Shown: positions 24,395 through 36,310, counted from the stretch's first letter. The stretch is DNA of 64,000 nucleotides from Cordilura impudica (GCA_963682025.1 OY821519.1:97305585-97369584); one strand, 5' to 3'. Numbers and translations are program-made. The notes: a model not told the origin generated them from the sequence alone.

Positions 24395-25560
24395 TAACCG
24401 GTTTCATCATTCCAATTTGGTTTCAAACGGTACCACTCAAACTAGCATGCTCTTTCTTATAAAACATCAAAGTGACGTTGTCAACATCTTCGTAAAAGAA
24501 GTTGTACAGCAGTCAAGCCCTTGATATTGAAATGGCTTTTGAATCCGCTTTCAACAGCTAAGTTAATAGAATTAGATGTTGGTCCATTTTTGGTGAAAAT
24601 ATGTCAGAATTATTTTGGCAACCGCTCCTTCGGAGTATAAATAAATGACTATATCTCGGATAGTGGCGTCCCTTAAGGGAGTGTCCTAGCGCCACTTTTA
24701 TTTAAGCTCTCTCTGCACGATTTCCCCCACACGGAAAATGACTCCAAAATTATTTTATAAGCAGATGATTGTTTGATGTACTCCCACGAGAAATCTCCCA
24801 ACCGTGCACTTCTGAAAGCAGCATTTCATCTTGGTAAAATCTATCACTATTATAACAAATGAGGCATCAAAATAAATGCCTCTAAACCTGAGGCCATTTG
24901 CATTAGAAATACTTCCAGCAAAAGTGCGAATTTCGTGGTCCCTGAAAACAAGCTTTTACAATTGTACCTAGACTCTTAGAATTGTACCTGAAATACCTTT
25001 CACATCCTCTCTTAAATACCTTGGTATAAATTTCGATAAGTTGCTGAAATTTAACAATCACGGCAGAACTCTTTTAAATAAAGCCAAAAAAATCGCTGGC
25101 ATGTTTGCTGGACTATTAAATAGTAAATAACCCCCCAGAATACGAAGCTCCTATTATACAAGATAGCTATCAGATCAGCTCTACTATACACATTCCTAAG
25201 GTGGTTTACTATTTCCCCAATAGTGGCAAGAGATGTGGAAATGTTCGAAAGGATGATTCTGAGAAAATGCGTAAACAAAGACTACGAAAACTTTACAAAA
25301 CGATACTCCAACGCATACATTTATAGAAAATATGCAGTTGTTCCACTTTGTATGTATGCAGTGTCACCCCAAAAACGGTTTGTGGAAAATCTAGCTACTC
25401 TCGACAATTTTTTGGTAAATTAAATCAATGAGAGAGAACGCGACATATAATGGTCAAGGTTTTCATATCTATCTCCCTTTGGTACCACTTTGGAGCAGAA
25501 TATTGGGGTCCTGAATACACACAACATTCCGGAATTTTATAGAGTATCTACCTCTGGATC
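24395..25560 (+). pseudogene. Jockey-like non-LTR retrotransposon RT remnant
   Basis: A run of reverse transcriptase blocks in shifting frames. A degenerate block lies near 24400-24560 (HHSNLVSNGTTQTSMLF, LLNPLSTAKLIELDV). GSVLAPLLFKLSLHDFP follows at about 24680-24727, then the catalytic ADD at 24761-24769 (a stop replaces the preceding Tyr). GIKINASKPEAICI lies near 24850-24905. A C-terminal portion at 25142-25420 reads KIAIRSALLYTFLRWF and then FERMILRKCVNK. Multiple stops. The ADD box followed by a K-x-E motif and the C-terminal order fit jockey-clade elements. A Helitron begins 9 bp after its apparent 3' end. Confidence 0.75.
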
Positions 25561-25568
25561 ATACAATA

Positions 25569-25910
25569 CTAGCAGATTCCAGCGCTCGAAATTCGAGTGC
25601 AGCTTTATTTTTCAAATTAGCCAATTCACAAACCACCACTTTTTGGTTTATTATTATTGTGAATGAAGTTTACAAACACATTAACAAATTTAATAAAACG
25701 CACATAGCATATGTATAATTTTATGTATGTGTTAGTGGCAACTTTAAATGCAATTTACTCAAAATAAAGGAAAAATTTAAAAATCTGTAAATATGCAAAA
25801 CGGCTAAAAAGAAATAGCTTTCAAATAATATACGTTTGGTCAAAATCGGGATAAAATGGTAGAACAAAATATCGGTCACAAGAAATCGCCTAGCCTATTA
25901 ATATTATAGA
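25569..25910 (-). mobile_element. Non-autonomous Helitron, copy H1 (342 bp)
   Basis: Read on the minus strand it starts TCTATAATATTAATAGGC, preceded by A. It ends with the hairpin GCACTCGAATTTCGAGCGC, a 9-nt spacer and CTAG, followed by T. A 5' TC, a 3' hairpin plus CTRR and insertion between A and T with no duplication are the defining Helitron features. No coding capacity. At least four further copies lie in this window. Confidence 0.88.
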
Positions 25911-26379
25911 TATATGAGAAGAATACATATTGCAGTCTCATTTGAACTGCTAAACTAAAGATTTGAAAAATTATTTGACACATAGTCTTTGTAAATAATT
26001 AACATATATATGTTCCTAATCTGTTTTCAACAGTTCGTTTTTAGTTCCGTAACACTTCTGTGATAATACCTGTTAAGATACTGCTAATTAACATTTTGTT
26101 TTGTTTATATAGTTTTACCCTTGACGTGGTGGTAAATTTTATTCCTTTTAATTTTACTAAAAAATATTATTAAAAAAAACATTTCTTCATAATTGTTTGT
26201 TTTTTTTTAATATAAACTACTACATTTTAAAATAAGAAAATTTAATTTTTTTTATTAATTTCAACAAAATAGGCACTTTATTTCACAAACCTTTTTTTTG
26301 TACAAAAAAAACAGTACGAGAAGGTAAAATTTACCACCACTTCCACAGTTATAGGTTTAGTGTTATCTATTTATAAGTA
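25911..26379. other. Non-coding AT-rich spacer
   Basis: Nothing recognised. A short near-repeat GGTGGTAAATTTTA (about 26130) and its inverse GGTAAAATTTACCACC (about 26325) bracket some 200 bp and may mark a decayed inverted-repeat element. Confidence 0.4.
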
Positions 26380-26833
26380 CTAGCAGAGCCCAGCCCTCGT
26401 TACTCGAGTGCAAATTCTAAGAAATTTTATTTTTTTCATTCAATTTATTTCCTTCAATGATTTATGCCACCTAAAAGTATGCTATTCAATTCACGTGTGA
26501 TATCAAATTATAATAATGAAATTCGTTATTGGTTTATGTCCAAAATTTTTTTTAATTCAACACAGGGCTTTTCTTATACAAAATTTTTGCAAACACATTA
26601 TTAGCAAATTTAATAAACATACACACACGGCATTGTATAATTTTTTGTATGTGTTAGTTGCAACTTTAAATGTATTTTACTCCAAAAAAATATAAAAATG
26701 TAAAAAATCTGTAAATCTGGTGAACAGCTAAATAGAAATACCTTTCAAATGAGGTATGTTTAGTCAAAGTCGGAGTAAAACTGACAAAGTTACATCGGTC
26801 ACAAGAAATTGCTTTGCGTATTAATGTTATAGA
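26380..26833 (-). mobile_element. Non-autonomous Helitron, copy H2 (diverged, 454 bp)
   Basis: Same ends as H1: CTAG at 26380-26383 followed inward by a decayed hairpin (CCCTCGTTACTCGAGTGC), and the 5' TC of TCTATAACATTAATAC at 26833. Flanks are A and T as expected. It is longer and more diverged than H1, so probably older or a subfamily. The 60-codon frame at 26666-26848 is a shadow. Confidence 0.78.
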
Positions 26834-27862
26834 TTTTTTTAACAGCATTTAACTCTGTAAGTTATCGTTAATTCCGGGAGCAAGTATTATTATACGGTCT
26901 CTGTTTAACATGTTGCTTATTTATATCTACTTTTTATTAGAACAAGATGAAAATGGTTCTACGAATAATATTTTTTTCATTTTAATCGAAAACAATTTAC
27001 TTACTTTATTTTACATGCTCATTCAGATATTTCTTCCTTTTCCATAATAAACTTATATATTTTAATTTTGTTTTACTTTATTATTTTTCCAAAAATTTAC
27101 ATAAATTTTATATTTTATTTCTCATATAAAAGAAAAATGCTAATATCTACTTTGTAGTTTCAGTATGTAATTTATATTAATGCATTGGGTAAATATGTTT
27201 TCTATACCTTAATACGAATAGGATTTGCAAATAATTACAGTTTACTAAGATAATATTGGAAGTATTAAAGTTCTGTTTATGGTTGATTTGGGTAAAAACT
27301 TAACTTTTAAGGAAGATGGTTTTTTTTTATCAGAGAGTAGATATTAAATATTTACGAAAGCCTAAAATTATGTAAATCGATATTGAAATTTATATTGTTT
27401 TTTAAAATTTTGATGAGGTTGTGGTCTTTAATCTGCTGTAAGGTACAAAATATGTCAATTTAAAGGTGTGAATATTGCTTATGATGAAAAAAATATGTTG
27501 ATAGACAAATTGTAAGTGACTTGATTTTGCAGGCAATAAAATCCAAAAATAATTTCCAAAGAAATCAGTAATTAAACAATATACAAAAATATATACCAAA
27601 CATTCGTACAAAATATATGAAACTAAAAATATATTGCTACTGAACAAGTAAATATGTACTGCTTCTGTATATATCTGTGGTCACAAGCATTAACCGCCTA
27701 CGTCGAAAATCATGCTTTTGAAATAAATAACTTTTTATATAAATGTCATGGTGCTTCATTACGACTTAGGTCAGTATGTTTTCATTAATAACTTTTTAAT
27801 AAACACTGTTAGAGAAATGAGGTTTATAAAGCTGGGGTAAATATAAAGTCTTTTTAGTAGAA
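26834..27862. other. Non-coding AT-rich spacer
   Basis: No gene or element recognised; short frames such as 27402-27647 are compositional. Confidence 0.4.
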
Positions 27863-28127
27863 CTAGCAGATTCCAGCGCTCGGAATTCGAGTGCAATTTC
27901 TAGGCAACTTTATATCTCAACTTAGACAATTCACAAACCAACACTTTTTTTGGTTTATTATTATTGTGAATGAAGATAACAAGCTCATTAACAAAGACAT
28001 CAACAAATTTAATAAGCACACACATAGCATATGTATAATTGTATGTATGTGTTAGTAGCAACTTTAAATGCAATTTACTCAAGATAAAGGAAAAAATTTA
28101 AAAATCTGTAAATCTGGTGAACAGCTA
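27863..28127 (-). mobile_element. Helitron copy H3, 5'-truncated
   Basis: CTAG at 27863-27866, the hairpin GCGCTCGGAATTCGAGTGC and about 250 bp of body match H1 and H4. The TCTATAATATT end is missing because the sequence breaks off after GTGAACAGCTAAAAATAAAATGG, where an inverted-repeat element begins. Confidence 0.75.
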
Positions 28128-28209
28128 AAAATAAAATGGTCGGCGAAAAATTTTTCGAAGAGCAGTTCTTCGGATAACAATTCTTCGAAAACAATTCTTT
28201 CCTGCTATA

Positions 28210-29129
28210 AAGGGTGATTTTTTAAGAGCTATAGGAAAGTTTTCCAAAAAAAAAACACATTAAATTCAGAAAAATGCATGAAATCTTTATTTGAATCGAT
28301 AGTACGGTCCATATAATTTAATGTTTGAAGATTATTTCATGCAAATGTTGACCGTGACTGCGCCCCAAATGGTCCATCCGCTTAGTCCAATTTTGGCATA
28401 CTCTTTCCAACATTTCGGCCGGTATCTCACGAATAAATGCTCCAATGTTCTTTCAATGCGTCAATTGAAGCGGGATTGTCTGTATAGACATGAGCTTTAA
28501 CATAGCCCCACAAAAAATAGTCTAAAGGCGTTAAATCGCACGATCTAGGCGGCAAATTGACCGGTTCCGAAGTGAAATAAAATATTCACCGAACTCGCCT
28601 CTCAATAAGTCCATTGTTGCGCGTGCTGTGTGGCATGTGGCACCGTCTTGTTGAATCCATATGTCATGCAAGTCAAGATCTTGCATTTTGGGCAAAAAAA
28701 AAGTTGTATATCATCTCTCGGTAGCGCTCACCATTCACAGTTACGTTACGATTCGTATCATCTTTGAAGAAGTACGGTCCAATGATGCCACCAGCCCATA
28801 AACCGCACCAAACTGTGACTTTTTCTGGATGCATTGGTAGCTCTTCCAATGCTTCTGGCTGATATTCACTCCAAATAGCTCGAATAGCCGCTTCAGAGGG
28901 TCAATGAAACTGATCATAAAATGGAAGAAGCGCGCGATGAACTTTCTTAACAGAGCACGCATTTTGATAATAAAATTCAATAACTTGCAAGCGTTGTTCG
29001 TTTGTAAGACGATTCATGGTTAAATTATAGACCAAACTGAAGATGTTTGATAATGAAACAAAACACGAAACGTGCGTCAGCTGTTTAACCCAGTGCTGCC
29101 AAAAAGATAATAGCTAAAAAATCACCCTT
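28210..29129 (-). mobile_element. Mariner-like (DD41D-type) deletion derivative, 920 bp
   Basis: Terminal repeats AAGGGTGATTTTTTA at the left and TAAAAAATCACCCTT at the right are flanked by TA (28208-28209, 29130-29131). The flanking sequence rejoins as GCTATAGTTGAAAAC, matching the neighbouring tandem units, which confirms the insertion point independently. The gene is on the minus strand. Confidence 0.93.
28333..29017 (-). pseudogene. Mariner-like transposase, internally deleted
   Basis: From the ATG at 29017: MNRLTNEQRLQVIEFYYQN, the helix-turn-helix start, then PSEAAIR. A deletion removes the rest of the DNA-binding domain and the first catalytic block. The frame continues at IWSEYQPEALEELPMHPEK, then VTVWCGLWAGGIIGPYFF and VTVNGERYREMI, and later, in other frames, a degenerate C-terminal part (FNKTVPHATQHA near 28640, SCLYRQSRFN near 28475). 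Stops occur in YDQFH*PSEA and further on. The element could only have moved with transposase supplied elsewhere. Confidence 0.83.
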
Positions 29130-29294
29130 TAGTTGAAAACTTCTATGGTTATTCCCCGCTATAGTTGAAAATCTCTGATTATTTCCCGCTATAGTTGAAA
29201 ATCTCTTTGGTTATTGCTATTCGAAGAATTGTTTTTTCGAAGAATTGTTTTCGAAGAATTCTCCGCAAATTCCAAAAAATATGTATGTATACAC

Positions 29295-31880
29295 CAGTCA
29301 TGCACAACCTTTTCAACGCTGTGGGCCGCATTAGAAAATTAATAATTGAATGTGGGCCGCATTAGAAAATTATTGATTAGACAATCACAAAAACTAGAAA
29401 CAGTTATTATTACATATATACTTTATTACAAAAACAAAAACTTAATCAAAAACAACTTAATTTTAATGTGATTTTTGTGGTTGCATATTAGATGCTAACT
29501 TTTTTACATCCGCAGTAATATTTGTAGTAGCTACCTCTACCACGGCGTTTAGATTTTCATTTGTTAGTTGGTTTCTTTGAATTGATTTATTCAACTTCAT
29601 TATTGAAAAAGTTTGCTCACAAATGTATGTACTTCCGAATAAACTTCCAAAAAGCGCTGCATTTTCTCGTAAATTTGGAAAGTTTTCTGTAGGAAGACAT
29701 CTGTAGAAGTTCATTAAGTCTTCTTCCTTAAATTTGGACTTCAATTCTTCGTTGGACTGAATGTCAATAAACTCAAGTTGGAGTTTTGACGCAGAATTTT
29801 CATGTGATACATCGAAAGGACTAGCAAATGTGCTGCACCGTATTTTGTACCGGTCGAAGTTTTCAAATCGTTTATTGAAAGATTGCTGCAGTTGTTCAAT
29901 ATAAATAACATATTGATTACTGTTCTTCTTGTACTTTTTTAATATTTCATCGCAGTTCGAAAATTGACAGGTATTATTATTGGCTATTTGGGAATGGAAC
30001 AATGATAACTTGATTCGAAAAGCTGACACGTCACCATGTAATTTCGTGATTAATTGACATTTTCCTTAAAGTTTTATGGTCAGATCATTTAAATGGCCGC
30101 ATATATCTGTTAAAAATGCGAGATCACATATCCATTTTGAATCTTCCAAATAATCCACTGGCTGACTTTTTTCATTTAAAAACATTTTAATTTCTTCAAT
30201 AAGGTTAAGGAAACGTTGCAGAACTTTGCCTCTACTTAACCAACGAACTTCACTATAGTACAAAACATCACCATATTCGCATTCAATTTCATTAAGAAAT
30301 TCCTTAAATTGTCCGTGATTTAATCCACACGATCGGACGAAATTTACAGCTTTCACAATTTTTATCATAACATGGTCGAAACCCAGATTTTTGCAAACTA
30401 AATTTTGTTGGTGTATAATGCAGTGATACTTCATTAAATCAGTATGTATTCCTTTTTGTTTCATATGTTCGGATAAAAGAGTAGTCATACCAATTTTAGG
30501 ACCAATCATTGAAGGGACACCGTCAGTCACTATACCAGAAAGCTTTGTTAAATCCAAATTATGCTTCTGCATGCTAGATAATAATGCCTGCAATAAATCC
30601 GATCCTCTTGTTTGGTCTTTCATTGGATAGAGTTCGACAAGTTCTTCAAAAATCTCATAATCTGATGTTATACGACGGGCATATATACACAATTGAGCAA
30701 TAGAAGTTACATAGGTAGATTCATCAACAGCTAACGAAAAATTGATACAATTTTTGAATATTCTTGAAAATTTAGTCACGATATCAGCAGAAATATCGGT
30801 GATAGTCGTTGTATTGTCATTCGGTTTAAACTTAGTGCTTCAAATTTCGAGTTGCATTTTGTACAACATAATTTTTTTGATGCTACGATTAAGCAGTTTT
30901 TTACAAAATCACCATCGGTATATGGTCGAGACGATTTTGCTATTAAATTGGCAGTATCAAAGCTTACTTCAACTGCTTGCTCTGCAGATTCATTGCACTT
31001 TTTAAATATATCTTGTTGTGTTTGTAATAATTTGACCATTGAAGTAATTTGTTGTGTTCTTAAAGCACCAGAATACTTTTCATTAAAATCAGAATGCTTA
31101 CTTTGAAAATGTCTTTTTAAGTTATAATCTTTCGGCACAGCAATTGTTGCTTAACAAATTAAACATATAATGCTACCTTTATGTTCGATGAAACAAAACT
31201 TTTCAGTCCATTGCTCTTGGAAGTGTCGTTTTTCATCTTCTAATTTCCATTTCTTAAGTTGTTTTGATACCAACATATTATTTTTTAAGCACACAAATTA
31301 AAAAAACTGAGTATAACTATACAAACTACAAATTACAAAGTACAAACTCGAACTGAAAAGTAAAAATAACTCCTACTGTAAATTTCAAATCTCTATCGTT
31401 CATGTAAAAAATGTTGTGGGTTCATGGCACACTGAGATTCAAATTTAAACAAGTAAATAATATAAAATTAATTTAGATTCATTTTTAATATATGTGGAAG
31501 TAAATAAAAATCACTATATGGGACATAATAAATTAATGTACAGTACGAACAAATGACATGTATTCGTAAATATATATTCTCATGCTCAACAAATAATGGA
31601 ATTACTTTTTTTAGTATCGTTTCATTTTCTATTCGATTATTTTCTTTTGTATTTCATTCACAATGAATTCAAAAATAGCTGTGAATATGAGAATGAAAGG
31701 ATTGTATTTGCATAATTTCATAATTAATTATATTTATACTTATTCCTTTATGTTATTTGAAATACATATTTTTTTTTCTTAGTATAGTAAATAATTTATT
31801 ATAAAAAATATATAAAGAAAAAATTATGTTAAATCGGGCCGCAGGGAATGTTAAATCGGGCCGCGGGTTGTGCATGGCTG
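29295..31880 (-). mobile_element. hAT transposon, near full length
   Basis: Terminal repeats CAGTCATGCACAACC (left) and GGTTGTGCATGGCTG (right), with the exact 8-bp duplication GTATACAC at 29287-29294 and 31881-31888. At 2586 bp it retains a whole transposase region. Sub-terminal blocks containing GGGCCGC recur at both ends (29320-29360, 31835-31865) and could be transposase-binding repeats. Confidence 0.96.
29463..31276 (-). pseudogene. hAT transposase with BED finger, ZBED5/SCAND3-like
   Basis: ATG at 31276 (MLVSKQLKKWKLEDEKRHF). A BED-type zinc finger follows with Cys pair CLIC and then RHFQSKH, interrupted by TAA right after CLIC. The frame runs to 30776, where a shift leads into SLAVDESTYVTSIAQLC (first catalytic D), GIVTDGVPSMIG (second D), MKYHCIIHQQNLVC and EVRWLSRGKVLQRF. 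An in-frame TAA at 30066 interrupts LNDLTIKL. The last part, to 29463, holds the hAT dimerisation region with FGSLFGSTYICEQTF. Two stops and one frameshift in about 600 codons suggest recent loss of function. Confidence 0.92.
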
Positions 31881-31904
31881 GTATACACCATTCATGTTAA
31901 TAAC

Positions 31905-32605
31905 ATATTTATAACCTATACCACTATGTGGTTTGAGTATAATGACTTTGTGCTTCTGCTTATAACTATCAAAAATATGTGACCTAGACCCATCTTTTAT
32001 AGAATCACTTTCTGAGTCGATTTAGCGATTTCCGTCCGTCTGTCCGTCTGTATGTCCATGTAAACCTTATAATTAAACAACAGATCGCAAATATAAATAT
32101 ATGCTAATGGAATTTGGAATATACGCTTTCCTCAGTCATGGAATGAACGCTATTGAAATTGGTGAAATTCGGTCCATGTTCAGACCAAGTCCCCATACAA
32201 ATGACCCTTATGAAATCGACTTAAACTGCCATAAGATCCGAATTATCATATAGATCTCGGTCAAATTGGGTTTTTGTGTATATTTATCATTTGTCCAAAA
32301 ATTAACCCCATATCGCAATTCTTTGTCATAGCCCCGATATAAAGCTGCTTCCCGATTTTCACTTAAATCTATCAAAAAACAAAAACATTGCACAGATTTT
32401 TCTCAAATTTGGTTTGTATATATTTTTTCAAAATATAAGTAACTTTACGAAATATGGTCAGGATCGGTCCATTTTCCGACCTAGTCCCCATATATATATA
32501 GCATCCGATATGGACTTTTTCATATCTGCAGCCAAAAAAAATTAATAACAATTCCACTCAAATTTGGTTTATGCGTATTTTCTATATCCAATTAGTTGGA
32601 CCAAA
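31905..32605 (+). mobile_element. DINE-like dispersed repeat, forward copy
   Basis: Begins with CCTATACCACTATGTGG and includes AGAATCACTTTCTGAG, the GTCCGTCTGTCCGTCTG run (32035-32052), TGTAAACCTTATAATTAAAC, then reverse-oriented landmarks of the distal half (TATGGTCAGGATCGG, CCAATTAGTTGGACC). It lacks the terminal CTTACTTG hairpin, being cut at about 32605. Frames at 32208-32557 are shadows. Confidence 0.7.
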
Positions 32606-32739
32606 GAGATGGGGTCTCTAACATTGTAAGAAAAAAAAAAAAAACGATCTGTGCAAATGGGAAAATAGTAGACAAGAGTCTTGCATTAAAGCCAAAAGTC
32701 AGTGAAAAATTCAAAACGAAAAATCAAGAACCATCCAAA

Positions 32740-33420
32740 TATAATTGCTCCAAAAATACAGACTGGAGACCGGAAAGAATTGCAGTCCCAGACCATCAGT
32801 TATGTACTATATAGTGCCGGATATAACGGCTAAATTATTAGGGGAAAAAATGTGAATGATAAAAGCGCTTAAATTTTGCAAAAGATTATGCAAACTATGT
32901 TGAAACTTTCTGGAACACACATAACCAAAAACAAATAAAGAACTTGATGTTGTGAAGTTGTCAGGAACTATAAGCGCGCTGGGGGTCTGTGATGGTCTTC
33001 GTTTGTGGTTCGAAATTTAGTATTTATCGATACTATACTGGATCGGTATATACTTGGATATTTAAAAAAAAAATTTGAGTGGTAGCGTCAGGTAAAATCG
33101 GACTGGAAGAATCATATATCTACCAACAGGATAATAATAACGCACAGCTCTTCTTGTCAAGGAGTGGTTATTATACAATGTTAAAAAAACCACAAAGGAC
33201 AGACATAAAGCCGATTGAGCACTTATTGGACCATCTGGACTGCCAAGTAAGAAAACACAAAATCAAAACAAAGAACACTTTAAACGTGCTCTTCAAGTAG
33301 TGTGGTACAAAATCAACCCGCAAATATCCCAAAACTTGATCACATCGATGCCTTCATGAATGTGTGTACTTGTAAAAGTAAAGAGATACCTGACGAAGTC
33401 TTAATGTTGCAAAATTAATA
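32740..33420 (+). pseudogene. Tc1-like transposase remnant
   Basis: A degenerate frame near 32760-32810 (DWRPERIAVPDHQLC) resembles the DNA-binding linker of Tc1. The C-terminal half is clearer at 33109-33300: ESYIYQQDNNNAQLF holds the second catalytic D. KPIEHLLDHLDCQVRK follows with the catalytic E of the DD34E group. The preceding SPDLN block is deleted. Stops and shifts elsewhere. No terminal repeats were found, so the ends are approximate. Confidence 0.75.
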
Positions 33421-33552
33421 ACCAACAAACTTATTCAACCTTTATTTTATGTCAGATATAGCTATTTTTCTGGTATGATTTTAACAATTAGTTTAGTTAA
33501 GATTAAATATTTTCATTAAATTTAATAGTTAATAATTTTAATGGTTTATAGC

Positions 33553-34545
33553 ACTGTGCAACATATAAAGACTTTTTGAAAAATACACGAACTTGATATA
33601 TAGGTTCATTTTTACTATACTACCACAGTGTAGTAAAACCCTATATTTAGTTATGGGCCTCAAAAGATTCTGCAAATCAGTGGGTCCCACATAGTGGTGT
33701 CATCAGTTTTTGTTCAAAAGCTAATTCAGACTTCGTGATAACGCTTAAGTATATATGGCAATAATGTAGCTGAGAATCCGTTAAACAGATTTTATTAACT
33801 TTTTATGCGAACAAAAAATATTGTTTCCTGCACTTTTTTTTTGTAAAAATTTAGGAAAAAATACTTTTATACATTTTTCATTATAACTTACAGAGATTCC
33901 TAATGTTTCATTAACAACATTTTGTAGCCACGGTAAAGCCGAGCAACTTTTGTGAACATATCAAAACAATGTGATCGTTTTTACTTACCTTAAATAGCTT
34001 ATAAAGATCACTCTGTACCTTAAATATTGTCGTTTTTGGCTGAAGTATACATTTATTGCATTTTTTTACTTTGTTATATTTGAAAAAAAAATTAAGGTAC
34101 AAAGTTGTTTTTATGAGCTATTGAGAGTGAGTAAACATATTCAGATTGTATTAATATGTTTACAAAAGTTGTTCAGCTCTATCGTGGCTACAATTTTTTG
34201 TTAAATAGTGTTAGTGGAAAATTAGGAGTCCCTGTCAGTTAATCTGAAAAAAGTAAAAAAGAATATATTTTCCAATATTTAAAAATAAAAGTGCGGGAAA
34301 TAATGATTTTTTCGCATAAAATATTGACAAAATTTTATCAACTGATTCTTAGCTACATTTTTGCCAAATACAGTTAAGCGGTATCACCAAGACTGAATTA
34401 ACTGTTGAACAAAAACTGATGCCACATTTTTTTGAGCAGCCACTGATTTTCAGAATCTTTTGAGGCCCATAAGAAAATCGGTCACCAATCTCGCCAAACC
34501 AAGTCTGTGTATTTTTTCACTGTTGTTCTATGTAACTGAAGTAAT
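33553..34545. mobile_element. Foldback element, ~1 kb imperfect palindrome
   Basis: The left half (33553-34045) and right half (34055-34545) are imperfect reverse complements over their whole length. Examples are TTATGGGCCTCAAAAGATTC at 33651 against GAATCTTTTGAGGCCCATAA at about 34451, and TTTTTGTTCAAAAGCTAATTCAG against the complement near 34395. TTTTGTAGCCACGG is also paired with CGTGGCTACAATTT. No terminal duplication or gene was found. It is a foldback or MITE-like hairpin element. Confidence 0.75.
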
Positions 34546-34554
34546 AAATTTTTA

Positions 34555-34921
34555 CTAACAGATTACAGCGCTCGAAATTCGAGTGCATTTTCTATGCAGC
34601 TTTATTTTCCAACTTAGCCTATTCACAAACCAACACTTTTATGGTTTATTATTATTGTGAATGAAGATAACAAACTCATTAACAAACACATTAACAAATT
34701 TAATAAAACACACATAGCAAATGTATAATTTTATGTATGTATTAGTAGCAACTTTAAATGCAATTTGCTCAAAATAAAGGAAAAAATTTTAAAATCTGTA
34801 AATCTGCAAAACGGCTAAAAAGAAATACCTTTCAAATAATATATGTTTGGTCAAAATCGAGATAAAATGGTAGAACAAAACATCGGTCACAAGAAATCGC
34901 CTAGCCTATTAATATTATAGA
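34555..34921 (-). mobile_element. Non-autonomous Helitron, copy H4 (367 bp)
   Basis: The 5' TC of TCTATAATATTAATAGGC is at 34921, the hairpin GCGCTCGAAATTCGAGTGC is near 34568-34586, and the terminus is TTAG instead of CTAG (one transition). The body aligns with H1 throughout. Confidence 0.85.
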
Positions 34922-36239
34922 TTTGTTTTTTTTTTTAAGAATACTATTAACCAAGGCCCTGCACACTTATGTTGAAGTCGATCCGGCGACTTCCATCTGA
35001 CTGTCTTACTGTCTGCATGACTCCTGTCCGCAATAGGTTGAGTGGGTGGCACTACTTTGGCTTAAAATGTTCGTCATAATCTGCAACAGTTTTGTATTGA
35101 ATTTGGAGCCTCTATTCCAAATAATATTGACGATAATATTGCATGTGAAAAACTAAAAATAGTAAAAAATGTTTATACGTAACAGAATATGTGCATATAT
35201 GTAAATATGTACCAACGATGCATACACATTTTTGTTGTACATGTACAAGAAAAAACAACAACAAGCAAAAAAAAATTTGTGTATGCTTCGCTAAAAATTA
35301 TTATGCTCATTGCGTTTAATAACTGCTTTCAATTTATTATCTTTGTTAGTTATTTTATTAATTTTAAACATCATTGTGAAAAATCTAGCCATTTAAGGTA
35401 TTCATAAAGGTATCCTAACTGTTGTATAATTGGTGTCGATATTCTCCATACAAAAATTTATACGACAATACAACGTTAGCAGGCATGTTTTTGCGGTGTA
35501 CTATGTGATCAGCTATTCCTTGTTTACTATTTAATCAGCTTTAGTAGTTTATTCTAAATATTATTTTTTGTATGTTTCTTGTAGCTATTGTGGCAAAAAT
35601 TGTAGAAATAAATAAAAATCGAAGGACGTAATTAGATTCAAGTAAGGTTTTGTGTAAAAGAACAAATATTTTGCTTTCATTTGAATATTTTCAGATTGTT
35701 GTATATGAACAAAGGACAGGTTATTCACATATCGCACCTTAAATACAAATCAGTCATAACTACAAATTTTCAACTTTTCAGGAGAGGCAAAATACTATTT
35801 ATGTAAAAATGATTGTATTATTTTAAAAAATATAGTTTCATAATGAAAAATGTCCATTTTGAGGAAAGTTTTGCTATACTTTTATATTGTGTTTATGGAA
35901 ATAAAATTTAATTTTGAGTTATGACACTCTGACTGAAATTTTTTCATTTGAATAGTGATATTATCTCAAGTTGTGCCCCCAGATATAACGGCATTTTTCC
36001 TGTTTAAGAAGATAGTTATGAGAAATAAATTTTTGCAGTAGTTAGAAATGTGTACTGTGAATTAATATATGGAAAAAAGACAATTTTGGAAAATTTTGAG
36101 TTGTTACTCTTTTGCATTTAAGGTATGCACTATTTGACGTCTTGTATTTCTTTACAACTTACAACTTTAGTACACCTTATGAATTCCCTAACTACAATTT
36201 GAAATCTAGTCTGTTTTTGTCTTAGTGCTGACAATCTCT
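34922..36239. other. Non-coding AT-rich stretch
   Basis: No gene or element recognised. A short GTCGATCCGGCGACTTCC...CTGTCTTACTGTCTGC segment near 34977-35020 resembles the start of a DINE-like copy, but it ends at once. Confidence 0.4.
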
Positions 36240-36244
36240 GTGTT

Positions 36245-36310
36245 TAGAGCACAGATGAAGGGTATTAACGATTCGGCACAGCCGAATTCAACACTATTAA
36301 TTATTTCTAT
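36245..36310 (+). mobile_element. Fragment of a DINE-like 3' end
   Basis: The hairpin TTCGGCACAGCCGAA at 36272-36286 followed by TTCAACACTATTAATTA closely matches the terminus of the element at 62232-62708. The rest of the element is absent. Confidence 0.6.

Larger units (their letters stand above)
28140..29265. mobile_element. Inverted-repeat element with TTCGAAGAATTG ends, hosting a mariner-like insertion
   Basis: The left part (28150-28200) carries TTCTTCGGATAACAATTC and TTCGAAAACAATTC; the right part (29218-29262) carries the complementary GAAGAATTGTTTTTTCG and GAAGAATTGTTTTCG. Between them, after the nested element is removed, lie three tandem units of about 31 bp of the type CCCGCTATAGTTGAAAATC. 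I cannot assign a superfamily and the outer boundaries are approximate. Confidence 0.55.
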
